Shown here piece after piece: positions 44,667 through 56,398 of a stretch of 64,000 nucleotides of DNA. This DNA is from Seminavis robusta. Its lineage: Eukaryota; Bacillariophyta; Bacillariophyceae; Naviculales; Naviculaceae. Both the position numbers and the translations under genes were made by a program. Every line of letters starts with the position of its first letter. The stretch's first letter is position 1. Location: contig CAICTM010000263.1 of assembly GCA_903772945.1 (NCBI GenBank), forward strand, positions 19,150-83,149. Direction: 5' to 3'. Below the pieces are notes generated by a model that made no database searches, had not been told where the DNA came from, and saw only the letters and a list, made by a program, of their open reading frames with translations.

Positions 44667-46751
44667 ATGCCCCAGTCCAAGCGAGTTCGTCGCGACCTGG
44701 AAGAACTACAGCGGCAAGATGCAGTCGCCTCAATAGCCACAAGCGAAGATGACAAAGATGTGCTGCCGTACGATTGTCGCGTGAGGCTCCCAAGAGACAG
44801 TACATGTAGTAGCTGCTGGTGCATTGGTCTTGAACTCCAAGACTTTCCGCTCAAGGCTCCAAAAGTGTCCTTATTGGCACCGCATCCACTACACCCATTA
44901 CTGCAAGCTCATGGGCCGTCCTTGCTTAATCCACACATGGCTTGTCTTCAAAAAGATTGGTCGCCCCGACACACTCTGTGGATCGTAATAAATGCCGTCA
45001 TCGAATGGATCATTCGACAAGAGCTGCCGTCTTGCGAGTTGGTGGAAAATCACGGTGATCCACTGGTCCAAGCAGTTCATCATGAAAAGCCAACGAAAGA
45101 TCGTCATTTCGTTGGAATTACCTACTTTCAAAATGTTTCCCAGCATTATTGCCTGCAACTACATGGTCTCTTGAATTCGGTGGATGTGGGAAATGATTGG
45201 GTGCCAATGGGAAGGGGAACTGTCATTTTCCCAGATGATGATGAACAAGAACAAGAGAAGACGTGCAACGAAACAAGTAGTACAGCAACAACCAAACGAC
45301 GACAACAACTGATTTTGAAACCAGGAGAACGTGTGGGATTTGGCAATGCCATTCTTCGATCCAACAGCTGTTTTATTGGTGAACGGATACTCCTCGTGGA
45401 AACCATCCTGGAACCAACCGCTTCGCAAGACAAAACGCCCATTGCTCTATTATTTGAAGAGTGGCTGCTCTCCTGGGATGGAACTGCCCGGCGTTTGAAA
45501 TCGACAGCAACGACTCCAGTAGTAGATACCATTGGCGCTGGAAGGCCGCAACGGGGAGGTGTACGGGCGACACATTGGGGAATCACGCTCCGACAAATCA
45601 GGGAACTACTGGAAGAGACGGGTCTGCTGCCTTCAACCACCACAATCAACAACAACAATGGCAGACAAAGTCCAACGTCTGTGGCAGAAGATCTATCCGT
45701 CTACCAATTTGTAGAAAGCTATATCAAACCAATCACTGCCAACCGAGGGATGGGATATGCCCTCTGGATCAACCGGGCGTCCCCTCTGGAGGTACAGGTC
45801 ATGTGTTCGCACACATGGCAAGAAGGCATTCTGGAATTCTACCATGCCCTGCGAACCACACTCGACGAGGACACGCCACTCTTTGTCTGCTTTCTCAGCA
45901 TTTACCAGAATAGTGAGGGCGAGTTTTTTGACGGCGTTACCATTGATCAACAGCTCGGAAACGATCCACTACGAGGACCATTTGCCCAAGTTCTGCACAA
46001 CTTCAAGAACAAACCTTCCCTGCGACTCAGTCGACAAGACATGCGACAAGTCAAGCGCTTTGACCGGGAATATGCCACGGAAAGTGGATATCGGTCCAAA
46101 CCACACATGTCGTGCGGGTACATGGTGGTTGTACCAACACAATATGCCAACATTTACTCTCGCATGTGGTGCTGTCTCGAGTTGTTCACCGCAGCCAAGG
46201 AAGGAGTGCCCATTTTCATTACCAAGCAAGCCATGGGAATTCTAGACCGGGACGTCTCTACACGGACAGCGCGTTGTGGTCTCCCCAGTGACGTGATGAA
46301 TCGGGATGAGATCTTGATACGGGCCGCCATTGAGGGAGGCGTGGGATACGATTTTGTCGATGAATTCATTGCCGGCTTTACGGCGATCCATGCCAAGAGA
46401 GGACCACCGGCACCACAGTCGCCAATCATGCTCGACGACGAGGAAGACACGACAATCTTCTTGTCGAGTGTTGGAGCCCGCGTGCTGGCATCACCTTCGG
46501 ACATGGCGTGTAACAATGACGCATCCTTCAATCGACAAGTTGGGGCAATTTCAGTGTCTTCTTCCATGGGTAACTGTATTGGTTTGCCCGTTCGTGACAA
46601 CCGGGGCGAGATTGAACAAGAAGAAGAAGCAGAACAGGATGATGAAGAAAGGGGGCTGGAGATCCCAGCAATCCTGGTTACCGAGAGCGCAGACTCGACA
46701 GAACATGTGGAAATGGCCGTCGCGTTGCCCATAAAAGGCGAGCTTGGGTGA
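44667..46751 (+). CDS. Fusion: E2/UEV-like domain plus TIR-like domain
   Basis: Single exon, 694 codons. Residues 1-110 look like a ubiquitin-conjugating-enzyme fold: KRVRRDLEELQRQ opening helix, FPLKAPKV strand/Pro pattern, HPLHPLL and CLQKDWSPRHTLWIVINAV. The Cys sits five positions before the Trp of WSP, not eight as in active E2s, so activity is doubtful (UEV-like). A middle region holds an adhesin-like beta segment. Residues about 350-590 resemble the eukaryotic algal TIR-like domain: MCSHTWQEGILEF, FVCFLSIYQN, and SRMWCCLELFTAAKEGVP near the end. Such domains sense or signal stress. The tail is acidic. Function unknown; the combination is described separately as a finding. Confidence 0.7.
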   Translation: MPQSKRVRRDLEELQRQDAVASIATSEDDKDVLPYDCRVRLPRDSTCSSCWCIGLELQDFPLKAPKVSLLAPHPLHPLLQAHGPSLLNPHMACLQKDWSPRHTLWIVINAVIEWIIRQELPSCELVENHGDPLVQAVHHEKPTKDRHFVGITYFQNVSQHYCLQLHGLLNSVDVGNDWVPMGRGTVIFPDDDEQEQEKTCNETSSTATTKRRQQLILKPGERVGFGNAILRSNSCFIGERILLVETILEPTASQDKTPIALLFEEWLLSWDGTARRLKSTATTPVVDTIGAGRPQRGGVRATHWGITLRQIRELLEETGLLPSTTTINNNNGRQSPTSVAEDLSVYQFVESYIKPITANRGMGYALWINRASPLEVQVMCSHTWQEGILEFYHALRTTLDEDTPLFVCFLSIYQNSEGEFFDGVTIDQQLGNDPLRGPFAQVLHNFKNKPSLRLSRQDMRQVKRFDREYATESGYRSKPHMSCGYMVVVPTQYANIYSRMWCCLELFTAAKEGVPIFITKQAMGILDRDVSTRTARCGLPSDVMNRDEILIRAAIEGGVGYDFVDEFIAGFTAIHAKRGPPAPQSPIMLDDEEDTTIFLSSVGARVLASPSDMACNNDASFNRQVGAISVSSSMGNCIGLPVRDNRGEIEQEEEAEQDDEERGLEIPAILVTESADSTEHVEMAVALPIKGELG

Positions 46752-47014
46752 TGGAGAGTGATTTTCAATCCTATGCTGGTTGTCAACGTTGACTTGAACG
46801 AATCAAATGAAACGAGGAATGTGGGATGATCAGGTCACTTCGTATTAGCCGCATTTCTTTGGAAGGGGAGGACAGGGAAGACTTGATATGAAACTACGGT
46901 GCGATTAGAAACATATAGAACTTTTATTTTCAAAGAGAAGGTGTTACTTTCAAAAGAGTAGGTGAAGGGAGCTTACACGACAGCATTGTTTCCTCCCTTG
47001 CCCCTTCGCTGTCC

Positions 47015-48519
47015 TCAACGTGAAGACGATGCCCCATGATCTCCGTGGCCATCGGGAGGCCCTGTGGCTTTGCGCTTTCGGGTGCCCCTTGTTTCACCGG
47101 TGCTACTTGCCCCACTCTCGTTGTTGCTACGTGCCGACTTTGCTTCCTTTCGTAGTGGCAGCCATGTCGCAGGTTGTTGGCGCAGCAGCCCGTGTTGTAA
47201 AATTGTGATAAGCTCCTGCTTGGCCTCACCTTCAAAATTCAGGAACTGTATCTTGTCCACAAGAGTATCAGGAGATATCATGCAAACGATGTCCTCAAGT
47301 TGCGTGCCTTCTGCTTTGGCTTTACCACGGCCGCACATATTCAAGAGCGCTTTGCAGTCGATGAGCCTCTGTTTGCGGCTGCCTTCAAATTGACGCCAGC
47401 ACCATTCATTGTTGATACGCGCAGTTGCCGCTTTGACGCTGTCTGTGAATGCTGAAGCATTCACAATCTCATCACAGATCAAAGCCGCCTCTAATTGCGT
47501 ATTGTGATCAAGGATCCTGAGCATTTCATCCTGGTAGATTTCAACTTCTGCTTCATTCCCAAGATCCTCAAGTCTCAAGCGGGTCATAGTATTGCTCTTG
47601 TCCGCTGCATCGAGCAGGGGTAAGAGTGTGCCTGCTGCCGCTGTCGGCCCCATTAGAGCAACTTCCTGAAGTTTACCCTGCTTTATCAAATCACAGAGAG
47701 CTTTGCACAGCTCATGACTCACTGTCTGTGGTTCACCAAAGAAAAGGTCGAGCCGAATTAGATTTTTCATTGGCAGCAGTAAGCTGCGGATAGCTTCAGG
47801 TTGAGGCTCCGAGTCGAGGTGTCCAATGGAGAAAAGTGTGATTGGAGGCCCTCCTTCAATGTCTTCTAGCTTTGACTTGGCTTGATCAATCATTTGCCGC
47901 ACTGCCCAACCGCTAGTAGCTGCGTCAATGGTATCCCAATCAATATGCACCTTTTTGATCCTTGTAGTGGTATGGAACAACATGGCAAGTACCGTAGCTT
48001 CTTGACCTCTTGCTGTTCTGTCAACTGTTGGCGGTGCATCGACATACTCTCCACTTTGCTCATGATGGATCCAAGTGTTTTCATGCAACGCAAATCATCC
48101 AAAGATGTCCTAATCCGGTTGTGGAAGGTTTCATCCCATCTCAAGTCATGGTTACTGCGCAGGTGAAATACAGCATCTTGTGGTAAGTTTCCTATCATTG
48201 AGTCTAGCAACTTCTGAGGGAACACGTCGGAACAGAGTACCATGCTGAGTGGACAGAAGCGGCCACAGACATCTGGGTTAGAAATTCCGTTTGGATTGGT
48301 CTGCACCAGATCCATGAGATGCGAAATGGCCTCTGATGCACTGGAAGGACTCATCCTCAGCAAAGGGACGGCTTCGAGGAATTGCTTCGCCAACAGCTCC
48401 GAAACTTCGCTACAAGAGAGTCCATTTTTCTCCATCAGAAAACGTAGGACCTCACCGGATGACCCGTAGCGGAAGGCATCCTCAACCACAGCATCCGTCA
48501 GTGCCATTGGATCTGCCAT
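47015..48519 (-). pseudogene. Frameshifted RNI/LRR-like gene
   Basis: The frame opens at ATG 48519 and stays open to 47890; the continuing LRR-like sequence is in another frame, open from 48088 to 47015. The two read as one protein if one base is missing near 47997 (EVKKL... joins ...AMLFHTTTRIKK). Length 1505 bases is one short of a multiple of three. There is no room for a GT-AG intron at the junction. Leucine-rich strands (MKNLIRLDLFFGE, KLQEVALMG, MTRLRLEDL) and a C-terminal basic signal (GTRKRKATG) suggest an RNI-like nuclear adaptor. Either a recent loss-of-function change or a sequence error. Confidence 0.7.
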
Positions 48520-49387
48520 GTAAACAAGCTGACCGCTCGGAGCGAGCCTCGGGTAATCGCAAGCACATGCAAGTCGGAAAGGTTGTTCAGATAGCAGGTT
48601 CTGATGGACTCAACGTTCATTTTGAATCGATTCTGTAGTCTTGGAGCGGTCAACAAGAGGAGAAAATGGGTTCGAAACAGGCAACAATGACGAGTGCTTT
48701 GCTTGGGATCGTTGTGCTTCGTGCTTCTTGGTGTGGCATTGGCTTCGGCCGAAAGGGTTCTGAGTGAACCAAAATATTATTGCAGCCAATGGACGCCAAC
48801 GCTGCTTTAATAGCTAGTTTAGGTGTTGAGGGGCCCGAGTTGCAGTCTGTACCAGGTAAAACCTTTACCAGCTAGCTGAATCTTAGGGAAGACTGTTACT
48901 GGTAGAAGAGTGGGTCTATGACTGTCGCCCCTCTAGCAAGAAGGACTTCAACTCAGAGGATGCTGGCAGAGGCCCAAGAGCCCAAGAGCCCAAGAGGGAA
49001 GATGTGAAAGAGACAAAATTGGCATACAAAAATGCCATTCATTCACAGAAGTCTCCAGCTAGTAGAGTGCCTCCAATTGGGAGGGTAAAAGCTTTCCAAC
49101 ACCTGACCTATCCACTCAGTTGACTGCGTACGGTACCAATGCCAGGAATGGAACTGCTATGGATTCGCCCCAGGTAGAAAGCAAGGCATTGCTACTGCAA
49201 GGTCGCTTTGCATTTTGCGCGTTTTTGTACGGGGAATGGAATGATTGATTAGTCACGTCTATGACGTTTTTCGCTTGTGTGGCTGCAACCACACCTCGAC
49301 TCAGCCCTTTCATTTTTTCCTTGACAAACGAAGCTCATTCAACATCTTGTTAGCCAGCCACATAGCAACAAACAATCAACATTCAAG
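48520..49387. other. Intergenic, divergent
   Basis: About 870 bases between the frameshifted RNI-like gene and NAC-alpha. No gene supported. The last ~100 bases are the likely NAC-alpha promoter and 5' UTR (CATTCAACATC-type A/C-rich). Confidence 0.4.
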
Positions 49388-50430
49388 ATGCCCGAGGTAA
49401 GCACGATGACAACAGAGATGATAAGTGGCTGTTGTTTGTGCCTTGAAAGTGGAAGTTGATGGTATCATTTTTAAACATCTGGAGGCAAAATGTTGTTGGC
49501 TGCGTCCAGCGAAACCCGACCTGGGTAATGAGCCTTTTCCACGTGATTTTTGTACCAGCATCACGTAGACCGACTTCAATATGCCATCATGGATGCCGAT
49601 TGAATCGGACCACATCCCACCCAAATGGAAGCCTATTGATCTCACCGTTATCTATCTCCTTTCTTCTCTTATCTCGTTTTGTTGACAATTATCTCGTCTT
49701 GCTGGCCTTGTCTATACTATTTTGACTCTGCCAAACGGTACCCCACACGATAATTCACTGACTATTGGCAACTCACTATACCCATGCTACCCATGCTGTA
49801 TCCACGGTTCATTTCATTCAGATTGAAGAAGTCGACGACGTGCCCGAGCTCGAGGCCACCCCCGGTGATGAAAATGCTGCTGCTGCCGCCGCCGGTATGG
49901 CTGGCATGATGCCCGGCATGGCTGCTGGAGAACCCGAGTCCAAGCAAAACCGTAACGAGAAGAAATCTCGCAAGGCCATGCAAAAGTTGGGAATGCGTCC
50001 CGTTCCTGGTGTCCTTCGTGTCACGGTCAAGAAATCCAAGAACGTGCTCTTTGTCATCAACAAACCAGATGTCTTCAAGAGCCCCACCGCCGATACCTAC
50101 GTCGTCTTTGGAGAAGCCAAATCCGAGGATCTCTCCAGTGCCAGTCAAGCCGCTGCTGCCAAGCAATTCCGTCAACCCGATGCTGCCGGTATGGCGGCTG
50201 CCGCTGGTGGTATGCCACAAATGGGACAAGCACCTCCTGAAATGCCGGGAGATGAGGAAGTTCCTGCTTTGGCAGCTCCAGAAGAGGAAGAATTGGATGA
50301 AACGGGTGTGGAAGGAAAGGATATTGAACTTGTCATGAGTCAAGCCGGCTGTTCGAGAGCAAAGGCAGTCAAGGCTCTCAAAGAAAATGGTGGAGATCTT
50401 GTCAATGCTATCATGAGTTTGACCAACTAG
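49388..50430 (+). CDS. NACA: Nascent polypeptide-associated complex subunit alpha
   Basis: Two exons: 49388-49396 (nine bases, Met-Pro-Glu) and 49822-50430, 205 residues. The intron is 425 bases, several times longer than others here. The NAC domain is clear: [29 protein letters not shown] then [26 protein letters not shown] Gly/Met/Ala-rich linker leads to a UBA domain at the end ([20 protein letters not shown]...[10 protein letters not shown]). NAC-alpha with NAC-beta binds ribosomes and nascent chains, preventing mistargeting to the ER. Start and first exon chosen because MPE plus IEEVDD restores the usual acidic N-terminus. Confidence 0.95.
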
Positions 50431-50635
50431 TCTAGCAGCTAATTGTAGTCTATCTAGCCATGCTACATCACATTTAAGCCACTAGCTAATGTTGCGTACT
50501 ATAGCACTCTTGTTTCCGTCCATCAACGTTTGTACTAGACTATGCATATATTTAGTTCTGCTGCAAAAAGATCAAAGAGTTGTTTTTGTTTCTGAATGAC
50601 TTGCATTGTTTTGCTGTTTGCCGCCTGTGCACCAC

Positions 50636-53600
50636 CTACGACGACTTGGTCTCGACCAACCAGTTGAAAGCAGGTTCCATGGTCATGGAAATCACTTTGT
50701 GTCCTGAATTCTTGGCCGCTCCTATCAAGTCCATGACGTGTTGAAGGCCGCACCCGCTGGTATATATACCGTTGATCCTCACGATGCGGTCATACTTGGA
50801 GTGAAAGGATTTCCGAAGCTCTGCCACGGACGGAACCCCCCCATCTCCAACACTTTGGTAACCCAGAAACACAGCGCTGCCTTTCACTTCGGCTATTAGA
50901 ACGCCGAGCTTACCCGTTCTTTGGTCGAACGGGATTACCGCAGTGTAGAGCGATCCCTCCTGGGGCGGTTGGAGGCTTGTTCCTGAAGAGGCCACTTTGG
51001 CACGCTTGGCAGGGGGTTGTTCACGGTCGGAAGCATTCATTGCTTTGTTTTGGTTTGCCGACAAGGCCGAAGAGGGAATTCCGGCGGCGGCAGCCGCAAA
51101 GGCCAAACCAAGAACAGACGATGACACATTGGGACCACTTGTGGAAGCGGCCAAGTTTCCAGATGAGACAGTGGACATGGACTGTGGGCGAACTCCGCTC
51201 GCGGCAGCTGCAAATGCTGTAGATGGGACAACTGCACCGACCTTGGCGTTGTTGGGTTGGAGGTTAGTGGACACAATAGCACCAATCTTCTTCGACTGAT
51301 TGGCACGATGAGTAGTGGCGCTACTTGTTGTCTCAAAGCCAGGCACACCCATTCGACGAAGAATTGCCGATCGATCCATCCTCATATCCCCTGCTTTGAA
51401 CAATTGCCTTTGTCCTGCCAGCCACTGTCCCAAGGGCCTGGGCGTTTGATCCTGACCGATTCGAATATCAAAATGACCATGCACTCTCTTCCATTTCTGT
51501 AGCTGCGTGATGCGCTCTTCCCAGGTAAAGCTTGGATTGACACCGTTGGCATGCGGTAGCTGGGATACAGTGGTCTGCTGTCCTGCTGGTAGTGCACCTG
51601 CAACTTCATTGGAACCACCAAATCCAGAAGCTCCAAGTCGACGGAGATCGGCCAAACGAGCTTCGTGGAGCGTTCCCTTTCGATACAAGGATCGTTGTGC
51701 GGCCATCCACGCACCCAAATCAGCACTACCACGAACGACGGGGACTTTCAAATGCCCATGCGCTTTCTTCCATTTCTTTAGCTGGGTGATGCGCTGTTCC
51801 CAGCTGATCGTAAACAGGTCCCTGTCCCGGGAGGTTGAATTGCATTCGGCCAATAGTTCACTCTCGTCGAGCTCTTCCCTTTCGTCTTCTTCTTCATCGC
51901 TGCCGGTATCGTAGCCTGACTCGGAGTCTGAGTCCGAGGCCTGGGAAGTAGCAACCGCGGTGGGGGGTTGCCCGGCCGCAGTGCCCACATGGTATGAATC
52001 GACTGGGACCCGAAAGTCAGTTGGCTCTAGTTTGGGAGCGCTGATCCCAATTGTTGCCTTGGCATGGTCATTGAAAGCGGAGGAAGCAGCACCCGCGAAC
52101 GCCGAGGAAGGGACAGCGTAAGTCTTCTGCTGTCCACTTGACAATGGAGCAGGCTTGGTGACCGCTGCTTCGTCAGAAGATGCGGCTTTCAGCGATCCCA
52201 CTACGTTTGAATTCTCTTTCTGGTCGAAATCTCCGAACAATACCTGTGCATGTGCGGGGTGCAGCACAAAGTGAGAAGATTAGCTAGTCAACAGAATGGT
52301 CTCCATTCTTCTGAACTTACCCGTTTCTTGCGCTGCCTCTTCCCGTGAAGGACAAGATCCTCTGGTTTCTCGATACAGTCGTCGATCTGGCCTCCATAGA
52401 AAGACGAAATATCGAGAGGCTCGGGACAAACGGCCCTCGTCTTTGAGGAAGGTGGCTTCCACCCATACTCTTTCACGGCCACGTTCTCGCAAGTATCCGA
52501 ACAATGAATGTATATTCTGCCAAAGCACGGGGAGTCAAGACGATGAATACAAGGATACAAATGCGACTATCATATAAAATACATGGCACTTACCCATGTT
52601 TGATTTGGTAGCCCAATTCTTCGATGCGTTCGCATTTCTCCAGCCTACGTTGTATGCAAAGCAATATGGCCGAATAAAGGGATGAATGAGAGTGATAAAA
52701 CAAAAGATTCCGCAACAGGGTCCAGCGTGACTTACATCCTAGACCCTTCGGGCAAGTGATCCTCACAATAGGCTCTTGGGCAACAGTTGCAACGAAACAT
52801 GAACCCTCCCGCAGCAAGGGTTCCTTTGCCACATTCATTGCAATGGTGATGGCTGCAGCACATGAACTCTTTCTCCGTACCTCCAAAACAGTCAACGCAA
52901 ACTGCTACTGGACACCGTGGACAGCAGAGTCTTCAACCAGGAGAGATGCAGTGTCAGCATTGAAATGGACAACAGCCGGGCAAGCATTGTACAAATTCGA
53001 AGTTGTACTTACAAAGTGCCACCTTCACCGCAGCTCTGGCAAACGTCTTGCGTTTGAAAATCAACTCCTGCCTTCAAATGTTTGTGCTTGACGTTGCCAA
53101 AGTTGCCACCGCGACCACCAAGTTCCCTTTGGAAAACTGATTGCTCTCCCGTTTCGAGATCGTAGTCATTGGACTTCAAAACCGGAACTGCGGCTCCGTA
53201 CCCAGATCCCTTGGCGTTTACCATCGTGATTCGGTTCTTCCGTTCTCGTTTCTTGCGCCATGTGTTCATGATCGCGCCGAAATCTTTGGGCTTTTGCCTC
53301 CGGTGGGACTCTCGGATCGCCTTGAAATCGATGCCTCCAAAATCTGTTGTGGAGCGGAATTTCTTGTTTGCATCGAAATCCTCCACATTGGTATCAGCAT
53401 CTCCTTTGATTTTCCCACCCGTAAAGCTCTCTGTGCGGCTTCGATCTGTTAAGATCTCGATATCCTCTTTGCTTGGTAGCTCCATCTTGAGCCCAGCTGA
53501 ACCGAATACAGCTTGAGCACCAAAGCGCAGAGTTTCCATCAATTTCTTTTCGTCGACCTGCTGATCGTCAACGAGATCACCCTGCTGCATGACCATCTTG

Positions 53601-56398
53601 TCAAGGTAAAGTTTCTTCTCCGCCCGTTGAAGAATCCTTTCTTCCACAGTGTTTTTTGTCACCATTCTGTACACAAAGACTCTCTTCTGCTGTCCAAGTC
53701 GATGCACACGAGCTTGGGCCTGGAGATCCGCTTGAGGGTTCCAGTCGCTGTCATAGAGGATCACGGTGTCCGCCGTTTGTAGGTTGATGCCCATCCCACC
53801 GGATCGAGTACTCATGAGAAACAGGAACTTCTCGCTATTGGGTGCATTGAAGGAATCAATCAGATACTTCCGCTCAGCACGAGAAGTGCTCCCATCAAAT
53901 CGACAGAACGACCACCCCTTGGAGATGCAGGAAAACGCGATTGTGAGCTGCATGCATGCTGCCATATTGATGGCGCAGCGTTGGACGCCACACTCAATTT
54001 GCTATCCTTTCCTTTCCTGGACTTACCCGCGCGGTGCAATAGTCGTCCAGGATATCAAGAACCTAAAAAAAACAGCAGATCGTGAGTCTCACTGTCTGAT
54101 CAAACTTGTTACAACAGCCTCGTTGTAGATTATTCTTCACCCTTCGCCCTTCTTCTCTTCTTCGCACATACCTTCGTAAAACCGGAGAAGATGCAAACGC
54201 GGTGGCCTAGGTGAAACAGAGTTCAGCATGTGAGTGAGCAGCTGCCTTTTGAATGAAACCAACTTGACAGTGAATCAGAACGTACCCTTTTTGTAGAGGC
54301 TTTGAAGCAACAAGTCAAGAACTGCAAGCTTCCCTGATTCCCCAACCAGTTCCTCCAGGCTGGTGTCTGCCTTGTGGTCTTCCGCAAAAGGAAACAGGTA
54401 TGGATGACACACACACTTCCGAAGTTGCATGATCAAGTTTTGAAGGGCTCCAGCCTTGTTTGCTTTATTCCCCGCCAACATGCTGATATCTTTTAGGAGG
54501 AGAGCTTTGTAAAAATAAATCTGCGAGATGCAGTAAAAGCATTATGTGAGCGACATGCCGCCATGATGATGGCGTTGCATGTGATGGGCATGACATGCAC
54601 TTCCTACACCTACCTGGGAATTGGAGAGCGGACAATAGACTTTGGTCTCAATCTTGGGCAAAAGTTGCTTTTCCACAAGGCTCTTGAGACGGCGGATCAT
54701 GAACAAGTTGAGAAGTTTACTGGCTTGGTTTAGAGCCGCGGGGTTGATTGCATTGGTTGTCAAATCATAGGCCTCCGCAAACGGCTCCACATTGGTAAAC
54801 TCGGTTGGATTCAAGAAGTTCAGTAAGGCAAAAAGCTCTGTCAAGTTATTAGCCAACGGGGTGCTTTTGGAGGGAGAGAGATGCAGGCAAAGAGGATATG
54901 TGAGCGGCATGCTGCCATCGCTGCCATCATGATGGCGTGACACACAACAAAATTAGTGCACTCACCCGGTCAGAATGATTCTGTTCTCGGCGTGAATCCT
55001 ACGAACGCCTTGGCTCACTAACGTCGCAACGTTTTTGATTAAGTGACCTTCATCAAGTACGAGCAGATTGAAGGTTTGCCTTGCCCAAGTGTGGGCAAGG
55101 CTCTTTGCCTTGGCCATTTCGTATGTAGTCACAATAATGTCAAATTGGGCAAAATCGGGGAGCTGCATCGTTTCCGTTTGGGATTGATGAAGTCGGTAGT
55201 GCTTGAGAGACGGAGCCCACTTTTTGATTTCATCGCACCAAGAATACAAGACACTGAGGGGACAAACGACGAGAGTTGGTCCAGTGGTACCAAAGCGTTC
55301 TTTGAGATGGCACACCAACGAAATTGTCTGGATCGTCTTTCCCAATCCCATCTCGTCCCCAAGAATGAAGCCCAAGTTCTTAGAATACATCTTGCTCATC
55401 CAATTGAGGCCGTCAAGTTGATAGCTTCGCATCGTGGCCGTGATAGCTTTTGGTTGTGGATAGATTGGGTCAACGGCTGCCGTGTCGTCCGCCGAGGACT
55501 GGCAGCTCTTGATTTGTTCCAAGACCTTTGGTTCGAGGAATGGCTCTAGAACATCCATATGATGTTTCAGAAAACTTTGACGACTCGGTTGCTTGGCCTC
55601 TTTGCGTTTCATAATGTCTTCTTTCCTCTTGCGACGTGCAAGCTCTATCTCGGAAACAACAGCAGGGGCCCGAGGCTTTGGTGGCTGTTGGGTTTTGGCC
55701 TTTGGTGCAGGCTTGGTGGATGGCTGCGCCTGTTCGGTGGCGACGCCGTACTGGTACGAAAGACCTTTCATGATGTAGTTGTTCTCGCGCTTGACGGCGT
55801 AGCCATCGACATTGATGGTTGTGGATGTACGCTCTCGACCAGAGCGACGCGGTTCCACTTCTTCGAGATCATCTGTTTCCATGGCAGCGTGATTGTCGTC
55901 GCTAGCACTTTTGGAGCTTTGTGGCGCTACTTCTTCGAGACTTTCTGTTTCCATGGCAGAAGAGTGATTGTTGTCGCTAGTGCTTGTGGCAGAGCTGAAT
56001 TTTGAACTGGGTGATTCTTCACTGGGCGATTGAATGTTTGAAACCAAAGTGTTCCAATTGTGGTCCAGATGACTTGGTGTCGTTGTGGTGGAGCTTGCTC
56101 CGATCGAGCCAATGCTGCGGTTGCTGTTGGAAGGTGTTTTAGCAACAGAATCAACGGTCTTGGGAGTCACAGTCGGAAATCCTACTGATGCAGAGGAAGG
56201 AGGAACAGGGCTGATGTTTCTGTGTGCCGTTGACCATGTTTGAGGTTTACCAGTACTGGCAACTGTCAGCTGGCTTTGAATTTCGATATTTCGGGTGGAG
56301 GCGAACAGTGATGAGGATCTTGGTGCATTTGGAGGGTCTTCTTCGCCAGAAGCAAACCAACCACCAGCCGCCTGATTATGGGAGAAAGACGACGGCAT
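50636..56398 (-). CDS. SNF2-family ATPase with PHD-like, helicase-associated and PDZ-like domains
   Basis: Ten exons: 56398-54966, 54863-54614, 54520-54286, 54206-54172, 54062-54027, 53917-53013, 52930-52736, 52644-52594, 52516-52321 and 52243-50636, 1647 residues. All nine introns are GT-AG and every phase agrees. N-terminus: low complexity, acidic. SNF2 motor: GDEMGLGKT (motif I), DEGH (II), ILTGTPLANN (III) in exons 1-2; GSTSRAERKYLI and GGMGINLQTAD with ARVHRLGQ (V-VI) in exon 6. Next, Cys/His-rich CQSCGEGG-LCCPRCPVAVCVDC ... CCPRAYCEDH, a PHD-like zinc finger across the exon 6-7 junction. Exon 10 holds two helicase-associated repeats (WEQRITQLKKWKKAHGHLKV; WEERITQLQKWKRVHGHF) and a PDZ-like end (KLGVLIAEV...DRIVRINGIY). 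Role: nucleosome remodelling in the nucleus, inferred from the motor and finger. Confidence 0.88.

Noticed and set aside
52590-52895. Independent 101-codon minus-strand gene
   Set aside because: The region is exons 7-8 of the SNF2 gene read in a different frame.
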